In this document: positions 35,320 through 44,054 of the stretch, piece by piece | Position numbering within the stretch: the first letter of the stretch is position 1 | Layout: each line of letters opens with the position of its first letter | From: an uncultured Schlesneria sp. | GTDB taxonomy: Bacteria > Planctomycetota > Planctomycetia > Planctomycetales > Planctomycetaceae | Reading direction: 5' to 3' | Length of the DNA stretch: 64,000 bases | Assembly (NCBI GenBank): GCA_903858935.1 | Contig: CAIOKO010000085.1 | Coordinates: 20,761 to 84,760, forward strand | Notes under the pieces: generated by a model | What the model saw: only the letters and a program-made list of their open reading frames with translations | Databases searched by the model: none | What the model was told of the DNA's origin: nothing | Position numbers and translations under genes: made by a program

Positions 35320-37065
35320 TCAATAATTCCACTCAACACCCAGATTGAAGTTGTGATTGAAAAAATCAGACTTCTGGCCATTCAACTGTGGCGTCAGTGG
35401 ATACTGATTCCAGATGATTGTGTTTTGCGGACGGTAGACGCTCCCAATATACATGAAGGTGTACCCTGCTTGCAGATTAGCCCGCTCAAAAATCTCAAGC
35501 TTGTTCACATAAGGGATCATGTCAAATATCGGGAACTTAACGTTGACCGATTGTTCGAACATTGGCGACATGCTTGTCGTCTGTTGTTGAGTTGTGAATG
35601 AGGTCAGCTGAGGACTATTGGGCATGGTCGGAACAGTATTGGCGATCCCATTGGTCTGCCCCGCAATGTTAAATCCGTTTCCGATGCCATAGCCTGTAAT
35701 CTGACGTGAGGTCACATTTGCCAGGGCTGCGAACTTCGTATTTCCCCACACTTGAAATTTCGAAGTCGGCTTGCCGAGGTCGATTCGAAAACCTGCTTCA
35801 GGACCAGCCATCTGGGAAAGATCCGACGAAACAAGGTGTGAGTGCAACACATTCGGGTTCGAGAAGAATGGATCAAGTGCGAGCGGTGTCAGGTATCCTG
35901 AGAACACCGTTCCGCCGTTGCCACCACCGCCACCGCCACCACCACCCGTTGAAGGATTATTGACAGTGTAACCCAGACCGCTGTCATACCCGTCGAAGCT
36001 GAATGTTTCTTTCAAGTGAATATATCGGGCACCCACTAACGGACGGACCCTTAACGCTGGTTGCTCATAAATCGAATTGAAATACCAATCCGAATTGGCG
36101 CCCATCAATTGAGACGTAAATCGGATGGAAACACCCATGTCATATGGTTGAACGGCACCGTAGAGCCCGTTACCGTCAGTATCGCCTGGCGGACTTACGG
36201 CATTCGTCGTTGTCCCCGTTAAGAGTGGCAGGTACGTCGTTGTCACCCCGGAATTCCCTAAGGGGAGACCAAACCAAGCATGCAAGTGCAACAGGGGATT
36301 GTAGTTTCCACTGTTCTGATTGATATCCAGCAGCGGATCATACAGATTCCAGCTTGATGTCGCTTGCCCTTGAACGAAACCAGACACCACAAACCCGGTA
36401 TCGTCCGGATTGAACCATCCCCACGTACCTCGAAAGCCTCCAGACGTCATCACGTTAGACAAGATACCAGTCGTCTGGGCACCGAAGATCGTTGGACTTC
36501 CAATGGTTCCCGTACCACCGTTGCCACCACCACCACCTGCGGAAGCGTTAATGTAGCGGTAGGGGCCCGTGGTAAAGATTGATTGGTCGAACTGGGTCGT
36601 CCCGCCCAATAAGTTACCTGCGGCCGTCGTTCCAGAGACTAGGTTCCCTTGAAGCGCGTCGATGGAAATAGGGTTAACCCCTGGCGCTCCGATCAGGGTC
36701 TCTGTCCCCCCTTGAGTGCGTGCAAACAACGCCTCAGCCGAGAAATAATACTTGCGGTTTCCCTGCAAGATCTTGTTGAACCAGAAGCCATCCTCATAGG
36801 CGATGGAATCCACCGGCGGGCCGGCGAATGGCGAAATATTCGGCCATGCCGTCGCATTCGGGGGATAACCCGGTGCCTCCAAACCGGAATAGTATTGCTG
36901 CGTCGGACCGTACGCGGGGGCGTACGGTGACGGGGGCAATCCCATGCCAACTTGATCTGGATTTCCATTGGATGGCATCATCGGTGGCTGGGCGCTGGAC
37001 GTGCCAACCCCTGCCAATGCCATGCATCCACCCAACATTACAGCCAACCAGTGCCGTGTCCGCAT
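35320..37065 (-). CDS. BBP7-family outer-membrane beta-barrel protein
   Basis: A 581-residue exported protein of the planctomycete BBP7/DUF1551 barrel group. Signal peptide ~1-25 (GGCMALAGVGTSSAQ), then a Pro/Tyr-rich linker, then FWFNKILQGNRKYYFSAEAL, which begins the barrel. Alternating hydrophobic strands continue to a C-terminus ending GVEWNY, with the terminal aromatic typical of barrels. Two loops are pure Gly/Asn runs (GGGGNGG near 177 and a longer poly-Gly near 377). Such proteins are abundant outer-membrane components of unknown transport role. AGGGAA lies 8 bases before the ATG. Confidence 0.85.
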   Translation of the reverse strand: MRTRHWLAVMLGGCMALAGVGTSSAQPPMMPSNGNPDQVGMGLPPSPYAPAYGPTQQYYSGLEAPGYPPNATAWPNISPFAGPPVDSIAYEDGFWFNKILQGNRKYYFSAEALFARTQGGTETLIGAPGVNPISIDALQGNLVSGTTAAGNLLGGTTQFDQSIFTTGPYRYINASAGGGGGNGGTGTIGSPTIFGAQTTGILSNVMTSGGFRGTWGWFNPDDTGFVVSGFVQGQATSSWNLYDPLLDINQNSGNYNPLLHLHAWFGLPLGNSGVTTTYLPLLTGTTTNAVSPPGDTDGNGLYGAVQPYDMGVSIRFTSQLMGANSDWYFNSIYEQPALRVRPLVGARYIHLKETFSFDGYDSGLGYTVNNPSTGGGGGGGGGNGGTVFSGYLTPLALDPFFSNPNVLHSHLVSSDLSQMAGPEAGFRIDLGKPTSKFQVWGNTKFAALANVTSRQITGYGIGNGFNIAGQTNGIANTVPTMPNSPQLTSFTTQQQTTSMSPMFEQSVNVKFPIFDMIPYVNKLEIFERANLQAGYTFMYIGSVYRPQNTIIWNQYPLTPQLNGQKSDFFNHNFNLGVEWNY

Positions 37066-37505
37066 CAGTCGTTCCCTGACTATGAACGCCGTGAACTCGG
37101 AACGATCGCGAGTCTCGTCTTCGCTCCGAGTAGCCCGTTCTCCGCTTCCCGACGCAACGATGACTCTACGGGCGCAGCAATCTGCGCCTAGCGGAAGTAT
37201 CGGCGGGAGGTGTTGGTAAACTGTACCGAAGATTCGGATCGTAACGAAATTTCCTTTTTTTCTGAGACCGGACCGGTCAATTCTGCCGGAGAACGCCGAC
37301 CGAGATCAAATACCGGGTCGCCATCACATGTAAAAGCCCAGCTGAGATATCGAGCCCCGGTCCCAGACGCCATGTCGATCGACCAGCAGCGCCTTCCGAT
37401 CAGTCACAAATACGACGAACGGCGGCAAACGAAGATGCACTCCCGCAAACCACGATCCGGATATGAGTGTTTGCTAAAGAGGTCGACTCATTACCAGGGC
37501 CTGAC
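37066..37505. other. Intergenic region with a short perfect hairpin
   Basis: About 440 bases upstream of the BBP7 gene and downstream of the glycosyltransferase. GGCGCAG (37171-37177) and CTGCGCC (37182-37188) form a 7-bp hairpin with loop CAAT, and a T-run occurs near 37250. The hairpin may lie in the leader of the BBP7 transcript. No gene is supported here. Confidence 0.4.
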
Positions 37506-38783
37506 TTAGTAGCTCGAAACTCCGAATTTCTGGACGGTTGCTTCCGCCAGGCGGGAAAAATCGTGCTTCATGCGGACTCCGTTGTAACCAGTTGTGGCCA
37601 GCTTCATTCGCAAGCTTGGGTCCTGCAGAACCTGCCGAAGCAGATCGGCCAATGATTCGGAGTTGTCTGTTTCTGACAGCAACCCACCCCCCGTCGATAC
37701 GATCAGCTCGGGGAAAGCAGCGTGATCAGGAAGCACCACTGGAATGCCGTTGGCCCAGGCTTCAAGGACATAAAGTCCTTTGGGTTCCTGGAACCTCGCC
37801 GGAACGCTGAAGACGTCGATCGATTTGAAAAAGTCAACCTTTTCGGCATGTGTTGCCGGACTCCCAATATATTGGAACGCGTCTCCCAACGGCTCTGCCA
37901 TTTGACGCACCGTTTCGAAATAGGCGTGATTTTGGGATCCGAGGTACCCACCTGCTCGCAGTTGGATATCGGGAATGCTCTGCTTCAATTTCAGCACGCT
38001 TTGAACCAGGACGTCTAATCCTTTTTCGGGACAAATTCGAGCGAAGTAACCAACCGTCGGGGGGGACCCCAGACCAGCCTTTGGCTTTCCGTCGTGTTTT
38101 GCACAATCGATGGAAAGAGGTAATTCGATGAATTTCTCTCGCGGCAGGTTCAGATACTGGGACATGTAATTTCGATAGAACTGGCTATGGACAATATATC
38201 CGTCATATTCCGCTGCCCGTTCAGTCAGGATCGACATCACTTTCTGCCGATACGGCTCAATGAGACCATCCAGAAAAACATCGTCACCTTGCAAGACACA
38301 AAAAACGCGGCCGGCGTATTTTTTTCGAAGAGTACGAAGCGATCCGCTGAGTAGCGAATTGCTGAAACAGATAATATCGGGCTTGAGGCTGGACACGAAT
38401 TCTGCCAGTTCTTCACCCGCCTGCCGATGAGGACCTGATTCGCCCGAGAGCATGGAAACGGTCATGCTTCCCAATTCTGCGGCATCGTTTCCGACGGCAC
38501 CGCGCGTTGCCTGGCGAATAATTGCTGGTGAATCGAGCCATCGTGTAAGAAATCGCGGAAGACTGCGCCAGAATTTGAAGTGGTCGCTCAGATAAAGATT
38601 AATCCCGCCGAAAAAGATGCGTGACGAGGTTTGATCCTCTTCATCGACACGAATCGGCGTATAGAGTGGAATCAGCGAAACCTCGACTCCCGCCTGATGA
38701 AGCGCCCGTGCCCATGTGTTGTCGTGCATGCAAGACCCGCAAAACATGCCGGCCCCTCCTGCGGTAACGATCGCCAAATGCAT
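37506..38783 (-). CDS. Family 4 glycosyltransferase
   Basis: A 425-residue GT-B glycosyltransferase. The N-terminal domain has the glycine-rich entry GGAGMFCGSCMHDN, typical of a planctomycete and proteobacterial GT4 subgroup. The C-terminal domain shows VGYFARICPEKGLDVLV and the donor-sugar motif RFQEPKGLYVLEAWANGIPVV (E-x7-E type, ending with a Glu in FPELI). It transfers a sugar from a nucleotide donor, probably to an envelope glycan. ATG 38783 is chosen over an upstream GTG (38807). It stands alone on its strand between repeats. Confidence 0.88.
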   Translation of the reverse strand: MHLAIVTAGGAGMFCGSCMHDNTWARALHQAGVEVSLIPLYTPIRVDEEDQTSSRIFFGGINLYLSDHFKFWRSLPRFLTRWLDSPAIIRQATRGAVGNDAAELGSMTVSMLSGESGPHRQAGEELAEFVSSLKPDIICFSNSLLSGSLRTLRKKYAGRVFCVLQGDDVFLDGLIEPYRQKVMSILTERAAEYDGYIVHSQFYRNYMSQYLNLPREKFIELPLSIDCAKHDGKPKAGLGSPPTVGYFARICPEKGLDVLVQSVLKLKQSIPDIQLRAGGYLGSQNHAYFETVRQMAEPLGDAFQYIGSPATHAEKVDFFKSIDVFSVPARFQEPKGLYVLEAWANGIPVVLPDHAAFPELIVSTGGGLLSETDNSESLADLLRQVLQDPSLRMKLATTGYNGVRMKHDFSRLAEATVQKFGVSSY

Positions 38784-38902
38784 TTCAACCGACTCTTCAG
38801 TGGACACAATACAGATCTGACCGCTGCGAGGTTAAGTTTCTTAGAGAAAAAAAACTACTCGCAACCACGGTTGTGTTCGCCGATGTTGAGATTTGGTGTT
38901 GC

Positions 38903-38985
38903 GTGCCACTGCTTCGGAGACGCAGAGTCTTCTCGACCTACCGCTCGAAGGTCACCGCGTGACCGAAGACTATTTTGCAAAGGCT
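38903..38985. repeat. Two-hairpin dispersed repeat, decayed copy 2
   Basis: GTGCCACTGCTTC at 38903-38915 is identical to the start of copy 1. GAGTCTTCTCGA occupies the place of GTGCTCTTCG, and GAAGAC recurs about 61 bases from the start, as in the other copies. The hairpin arms have lost some pairing, so this copy is probably not structurally intact. Confidence 0.5.
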
Positions 38986-39043
38986 CGCTGATTGAGAAGA
39001 TTGACAACGTAGTCGGGTATCGCAAATTTTAATTCCGAAGTCA

Positions 39044-39994
39044 TCAGAACTCGGGAGTCAGCTCTCCATCGCTTCGATGTGCCAAATTTCGAAGTGTCTT
39101 CGGATCCGTGTTCATGCTCATTGCATACACGGCGCCATCGCCTTTCAAAACCATGAACAGATTTCCGGTATGGTCACTGCCGATCCCCCCCACGATTTCA
39201 CGATCTGCTTCTAGGTCTGAGAGTCCTTGCTTTAACGTGATACGGTCAACGCCATCCTTGCGGCTCGAATTGAATTCCCAACCGTCGCCTCCTGCGCCGC
39301 CACGAGAGTTCGGCTGGCCGACTGGTACCGCTCGAACGACGTTTCTTAAAGACGATCGTGTTCCAGAAATCCAACCCAGGTCACGTGCATGATCGATCCT
39401 GCTCTCGACTACAAAGAGCGTATTCGAACTTCCATCTCGAATTTGCTCGTATCGAATGGAACTGTTCAGGAACAACACTCCGTTCTGATTCACGTCGATC
39501 GGAGTTTCAAAATCATTGTGGATTCCGCTGTAATTCGTCCACGCATAAGTCAGCGAAGGGGTGTCTCTGGCTGATGGGCACTGCAAGATGCCGATCTGAA
39601 ATTGTCTCGCTGGCAGATTGATCGGGTCGTACACGGACCTCGTAAAATCAATGTGCTCGTAGACATATTGCTTTTCAAGATAGGGAAGAATCTGCGAGAT
39701 CCATCCCATGTGGTAGCCGCCCCCTTCTTTCGACAGTATCGGCCCGGAATTATTCTGCGTCCCAGGCGGCAGAACTTCGTGAGCCATCATGTAATTGTTT
39801 AATGCGACTCCGATCTGCATCATGTGGTTCAAGCATTGCGCTCGCCGAGCCGCTTCACGAGCCTGCTGAACGGCAGGAAGCAACAACGCGGCCAACACCG
39901 CGATGATTGCAATCACAACCAGCATTTCAATCAGCGTAAACCCTGATCGGAAATACGTTGGACTCCGGCGAGAAGCGAGACTCAATCGAATCAT
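39044..39994 (-). CDS. DUF1559 pseudopilin-like protein, second in tandem
   Basis: A 316-residue DUF1559 protein. The type III signal RSGFTLIEMLVVIAIIAVLAALLLP (about 17-41) is a prepilin cleavage site and helix, followed by AVQQAREAARRAQCLNHM, the planctomycete hallmark. The C-terminal domain ends with an H-x10-DG variant (DHTGNLFMVLKGDGAV) instead of the common HxGGxNxxxxDGSV. It is a clear paralogue of the gene just upstream (shared GIHNDFETPI, NQNGVLFLNSSIRYEQI, PKT.RNLA.RSDGE). It lies last in the secretion/pilus-like operon. The prepilin peptidase is not in the window. Confidence 0.92.
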   Translation of the reverse strand: MIRLSLASRRSPTYFRSGFTLIEMLVVIAIIAVLAALLLPAVQQAREAARRAQCLNHMMQIGVALNNYMMAHEVLPPGTQNNSGPILSKEGGGYHMGWISQILPYLEKQYVYEHIDFTRSVYDPINLPARQFQIGILQCPSARDTPSLTYAWTNYSGIHNDFETPIDVNQNGVLFLNSSIRYEQIRDGSSNTLFVVESRIDHARDLGWISGTRSSLRNVVRAVPVGQPNSRGGAGGDGWEFNSSRKDGVDRITLKQGLSDLEADREIVGGIGSDHTGNLFMVLKGDGAVYAMSMNTDPKTLRNLAHRSDGELTPEF

Positions 39995-40052
39995 ACAAGG
40001 TTTCTCGGAAGCACCTGAGGCTTAAGCAGGACGACTGTCATCAATCTCGCCA

Positions 40053-41030
40053 TCAAAAATCCTTAAGCATTTCGCCGTCAGACCGATTTGCCAGATTTCG
40101 GAAAGTTTTGGGATCAATGTTCTGACTGATAAATCGGACGGCGCCGTCTCCCATCACGAAATGCCCGCCTCCGACATGAAAGCTGCTTGGTCCTCCGACA
40201 AACTCGCGGCCCGACTCCATATCGGCCAGTTCCTGCCTCAAGTTGCTGCCGTTAACATTGCTGAGCGATGTGGCATGCAATCGGAATGTCGGTTCTGGCT
40301 GCGCGACAGGCTGTGCACTGCCGGCCCCTTCATCGCCTGACGAAGCAGCGGCAGGGGGATTGTTCGGGATCGCAACGACCAGATTTCGCAATGATGATCT
40401 TGTTCCCGACATCCAGCCGAGATCGCTGCCGGTATTCAAGCGACATTCTGCGACGTAAATCGTGTTTGAACTCCCGTCGGTGATCTGTTCATATCGAATG
40501 GAACTGTTGAGAAACAAGACTCCATTCTGATTCACACCGATCGGAGTTTCAAAATCATTGTGAATTCCGTAGTAACTCGTTGCGGCAGCTGTTGGGCTGA
40601 CGCCGGCGCTTCCGTCAGAAGGGCAGAGAAAAGAACTGATCCTCTGCTGACGGGCAGGAACGTTGGCTGGATCATAAACCGACTTATTGAAATCGATGTG
40701 GTTATAGACATTCTGCTGTTCGAGATACGGCAGGATCTGTGTGATCCAGCTCATATGATAGCCAGCCCCCTCTTTGGACTGAATTGGTCCGGTGTCATTC
40801 TGAGTCCCCGGGGGCAGCACTTCATGAGCCATCATATAATTGTTCAAAGCCAGGCCGATCTGCATCATGTTGTTTTTACATTGAGTTCGTCGCGCAGCTT
40901 CGCGAGCCTGCTGAACAGCAGGGAGCAACAACGCAATTAAGACCGCGATGATCGCGATTACGACCAGTAGTTCGATCAGGGTAAAACCTGAATGACGAGT
41001 TGCTCGATGGTTTGGAGTCACGTTGGACAT
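40053..41030 (-). CDS. DUF1559 pseudopilin-like protein, first in tandem
   Basis: A 325-residue DUF1559 protein with the prepilin signal HSGFTLIELLVVIAIIAVL (about 14-32), the hydrophobic helix and the AVQQAREAARRTQCKNNM motif. The C-terminus carries SSFHVGGGHFVMGDGAVRFI, the canonical H...DG ending of the family. A Gln/Ala/Gly insertion (near 220-245) distinguishes it from its paralogue downstream, 58 bases away. DUF1559 proteins are abundant in planctomycetes and are thought to form short pilus or secretion-like fibres. Here they are embedded with GspF, GspI and GspJ-like genes, which supports that role. Confidence 0.93.
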   Translation of the reverse strand: MSNVTPNHRATRHSGFTLIELLVVIAIIAVLIALLLPAVQQAREAARRTQCKNNMMQIGLALNNYMMAHEVLPPGTQNDTGPIQSKEGAGYHMSWITQILPYLEQQNVYNHIDFNKSVYDPANVPARQQRISSFLCPSDGSAGVSPTAAATSYYGIHNDFETPIGVNQNGVLFLNSSIRYEQITDGSSNTIYVAECRLNTGSDLGWMSGTRSSLRNLVVAIPNNPPAAASSGDEGAGSAQPVAQPEPTFRLHATSLSNVNGSNLRQELADMESGREFVGGPSSFHVGGGHFVMGDGAVRFISQNIDPKTFRNLANRSDGEMLKDF

Positions 41031-41100
41031 GGCGAACAGCTTCCTGTTAGATGAAAAAATGATTGTTTTAGTAAATCGACTTTGAAATTGAGTTTTAATT

Positions 41101-41511
41101 TCATGGGACGGGTCTGGAACGTGTCACGCGCACAAGATCAGGGTGCCCTGTCGGATACTCTGCAATTACCGACACCATCCGACGTTCAGGCTGTGTCGTG
41201 TCGTTTGTCACTGAAAGTCGAACTGTCGCAGTTCGATCCGGAGAGAGTTGCTCTGCCGGGACTTTCCATTCTTCAGTCGTGAAATCGGGTTTGATCTTCA
41301 GCAACACCAGGGCGCGATCACAGCCTGCGTCAGCGAGCAGATTGGCTTGAAGTCGATACTCGTCACGCTTGAGCTGACGATGCGACATCGCTGTGGTTCT
41401 CAGAAGAGCGGCAATGAGCATCGAGGCGACCAGAATCGCCATGAGAGCAAACACCATGGCTGCTCCTCGGCGAGTTGGTTTTGTACGAACATGATTGAAG
41501 GTTGTTTTCAT
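41101..41511 (-). CDS. PilX/GspK-like minor pseudopilin
   Basis: A 136-residue protein. After a basic N-terminus (KPTRRGAAMVFALMAILVASMLIAAL) comes one hydrophobic helix, then a helical segment LLADAGCDRALVLLK and a small beta domain. The layout matches PilX/GspK-like minor pseudopilins, in which ALAESG is the usual marker; here LLADAGCDRA stands in its place. The processing signal is weak because the usual Glu at +5 is absent, as in GspK. Its ATG overlaps the stop of the GspJ-like gene by four bases (ATGA), so the two are translated together. Confidence 0.75.
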   Translation of the reverse strand: MKTTFNHVRTKPTRRGAAMVFALMAILVASMLIAALLRTTAMSHRQLKRDEYRLQANLLADAGCDRALVLLKIKPDFTTEEWKVPAEQLSPDRTATVRLSVTNDTTQPERRMVSVIAEYPTGHPDLVRVTRSRPVP

Positions 41512-42122
41512 TGTGCGATCTCCGACGAACTCGTCTCTGTCGTTGATTTGTTCTGGATGTTTGTCGTTGCACTCGCCAGACGGTCTTTCCGTTTGAGGTG
41601 AGCATCGATTTTCAATGCCCTGAGAGGAACGGCTTCCTGATGTTGTTTCACGAGAACAGCACCGGGTCGCTCAATCACAAGCCTTCGCAGTGTCGATTCA
41701 TCGTCCGAACCGGCGAAGAGGGAAATGTGACAATCAGGCATGCGAAAGTCGTCACGGGCCGTCACCTGATCATTCGATACGAGCACTCGAGCAAGACCAT
41801 CAGCGATGACCTGATATCGGATTTGAGTTCCACTCGAGTTTGCGAGCGTCAAAACCGGTTTGTCACTCTCAGATCCGCTCGACAAGGCTCCTATTTCGGA
41901 CTGATGAACGTCGTCTCGGAATTGAATGGCCAGGCGAGAAATGGTCCGCTCGGTGACAAACGACTGGGCAACAAGCCTTTCAGACCGCAATAGCAGATGA
42001 AACGTCATGCCGACCAGCCCGATAACGATTGTCATCATGCTGATCACGACCAGCATTTCTATCAAAGAAACACCGCGCCGTTTGTGAGTACCGCTCTGAG
42101 CCCGCCGAATCGTGGTCACCAT
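41508..42122 (-). CDS. GspJ/PulJ-like minor pseudopilin
   Basis: A 204-residue protein. RRGVSLIEMLVVISMMTIVIGL (about 15-36) is a canonical prepilin signal with Glu at +5. The helix continues to LLLRSERLVAQSF, and the rest is a beta-rich pseudopilin head. The layout with long alpha spine and SRLAIQFRDDVHQ matches GspJ/PulJ minor pseudopilins. ATG 42122 overlaps the stop of the preceding GspI-like gene (TGATG) and is chosen for that reason. Confidence 0.8.
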   Translation of the reverse strand: MVTTIRRAQSGTHKRRGVSLIEMLVVISMMTIVIGLVGMTFHLLLRSERLVAQSFVTERTISRLAIQFRDDVHQSEIGALSSGSESDKPVLTLANSSGTQIRYQVIADGLARVLVSNDQVTARDDFRMPDCHISLFAGSDDESTLRRLVIERPGAVLVKQHQEAVPLRALKIDAHLKRKDRLASATTNIQNKSTTETSSSEIAQ

Positions 42123-42640
42123 CAGGGCACCTCTTTCATCGAATGCACCCACGCAGACAAGCGGAGCGGACTTACCAGTTCACCCGCACGGTTCTGCCAC
42201 TGGATCGAAGCGATGATCTGACGCGTTTCGAATTCATCCGCCAGTTGTTTCACGACCAATGTCTGCTGTAAGCCGGGCAAGACCGCCTGCAAATCGCGAT
42301 CGGGATTGGGAACTTTTAGTTCCCCTGGCTCAAGATCAGACCAGCCTCGCTGCACTGCTTCCTCGAGCAGATTGGTTGCGTGCTGTACAGCAAACTGTCG
42401 TTGTTCGGCCGAGCGTCGTTCACGAGAAACAAGCAACAACATGGGAATCGTCATCGAGAACAGGATTCCCAATAGTAGACAAGTCCCAATCATTTCGATG
42501 ATTGTGAAACCGCCACGAAGACCCGGAACTTGCGAGTGGTGGATACGGGAACAACGGACAGTTGCTCCTCCCGGATCACCTAATCCGATCGTCGTTCGAT
42601 ATCCTGTCAAGTATGGCTGAAGTCTCATGATCTCTTTCAT
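42122..42640 (-). CDS. GspI-like minor pseudopilin
   Basis: A ~172-residue protein with a prepilin signal LRGGFTIIEMIGTCLLLGIL preceded by an unusually long leader of about 45 residues. The segment AEQRQFAVQHATNLLEEAVQRGW resembles the AxxxAxNxxE helix of GspI/PulI. It would sit at the tip of the pseudopilus. Start is uncertain: ATG 42640 has CAGGAAAGC directly upstream; the longer ATG 42682 almost touches the upstream stop at 42689 but has no good ribosome site; ATG 42625 is another option. Confidence 0.75.
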   Translation of the reverse strand: MKEIMRLQPYLTGYRTTIGLGDPGGATVRCSRIHHSQVPGLRGGFTIIEMIGTCLLLGILFSMTIPMLLLVSRERRSAEQRQFAVQHATNLLEEAVQRGWSDLEPGELKVPNPDRDLQAVLPGLQQTLVVKQLADEFETRQIIASIQWQNRAGELVSPLRLSAWVHSMKEVP

Positions 42641-42688
42641 GCTTTCCTGATATTCCAGCGCCACGAAGGAGACTGGGGGCATCTTGGA

Positions 42689-44014
42689 TCAACTCAAATC
42701 GTTTAGTAACTTGACCAATGGAAGAAACATGGCAAACGCCACAAAACCAACGATCAGTGACATTCCGATCAGCAGAATCGGGCGTGCAAATTCCATGAAT
42801 GCCGACACGCGAAACGCCGAACGGCGTTCCAGGTTGGTCGCCAACGTTTCGAGAGCCCAAGGGAGGTTCCCGGTCTGTTCAGCCGTTTCAAGAACTAAGG
42901 TTTCTGAGTGTTTTAACAACCCTGCTGCTTGAAGCGTCTGCCAATTAGGGGTCCCTGCTTGAAGAGACTCGACCGCCCAGGCCAATCGGTCGCGAAGCCT
43001 GATTGGTCCAGGATGTTTTGCAATGGAATTCAAGGCCTGTTCCAGAGGAATTTTCTGTTCCACACTTTGCGCAAGGGCGCGCATGACGTCAGGAGTATGC
43101 CAGCGAATAAACCAGCGTCCTAAAACGGATTGCAGCATGACTCGCCATCCGTAGTACTGCGCCATCGAGACGAAAATAAAGATGATGATCGGGATATAAA
43201 ATAGTGGTAGCCCGAAGACATACCAGAAATTGACGACGGCATCCGAAAGTTGAATCAGCAGAATTGTCGGCTGGGGAAGCTCGGTACCAAAGTCGTCAAA
43301 GATCCTCTTAAACTTCGGTATGATGTAATACATCAGAAAACCGACGATCAGGCACGCAATTGGAATCATGGCTGCGGGATAAATCAGCGCACCGCCCGAG
43401 TTCACTGATTCATCATCGTCTATCAGTTCTCGCGTGACTCGCAGAGCCGTTTTACGCAAAGTCGACTGAAGATTCGCGGATACGACCCCGGCGTGAATCT
43501 GCATCGCTGCCGATCGCGGTAACAGTCCTTGGGGAACGGCCAGCTCGGTCAGCGGTACGCCGTTCCGCAATCGTTCTGCCATATCAACCAGAAGTCGATG
43601 TCGTCGGCCCCATGTCCCTTGTGCATAAGCTTCAATTTCGTCAGAAAGCGGGCGACCGGACTTGACCGCCAGTGCCAGCAGCCAGACGAATTCGACTTGC
43701 CTGGCACGGTCTCTCGCGCCTGCAATGCGGATCTCCACGTCTGCCATCAGGAATGCCAGAAAAATTGCCAGCAACAAACCTACGAATCCAACGGCCCCCG
43801 AAGTGAGTGTCAGAAACACCATTCCAATGATGGCGATGATCGTCAGGATATAGCTGATATAGTTCATCATCCGTCGGCGGTCACCCGATGCAGTGACTTC
43901 TGGTTGCGCGGCTGAAATTGCACGCAACAAACACGCGACGATCAAGATCGCAAACGGTCCACACGACAGCACAAATGTAATCGAAGGGTCCACCCAATCC
44001 TCCCTCAGTGACAA
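42689..44014 (-). CDS. GspF/PilC-type platform protein with extra N-terminal helices
   Basis: A 441-residue inner-membrane platform protein. Unlike normal GspF it starts with about three extra hydrophobic helices (13-90). It then has two T2SF domains; the first contains GRPLSDEIEAYAQGTWG, the second KIPLEQALNSIAKHPGP and the final ETAEQTGNLPWALETLA. The motif IPKFKRIFDDFGTELP in the middle is shared with the upstream paralogue. GspF/PilC connects the assembly ATPase to pseudopilin extrusion. It lies 40 bases after its paralogue. Confidence 0.88.
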   Translation of the reverse strand: MSLREDWVDPSITFVLSCGPFAILIVACLLRAISAAQPEVTASGDRRRMMNYISYILTIIAIIGMVFLTLTSGAVGFVGLLLAIFLAFLMADVEIRIAGARDRARQVEFVWLLALAVKSGRPLSDEIEAYAQGTWGRRHRLLVDMAERLRNGVPLTELAVPQGLLPRSAAMQIHAGVVSANLQSTLRKTALRVTRELIDDDESVNSGGALIYPAAMIPIACLIVGFLMYYIIPKFKRIFDDFGTELPQPTILLIQLSDAVVNFWYVFGLPLFYIPIIIFIFVSMAQYYGWRVMLQSVLGRWFIRWHTPDVMRALAQSVEQKIPLEQALNSIAKHPGPIRLRDRLAWAVESLQAGTPNWQTLQAAGLLKHSETLVLETAEQTGNLPWALETLATNLERRSAFRVSAFMEFARPILLIGMSLIVGFVAFAMFLPLVKLLNDLS

Positions 44015-44054
44015 ACTTGTTCCGATTTACAGCCTTGTTTCTCTGAAGAAATCA

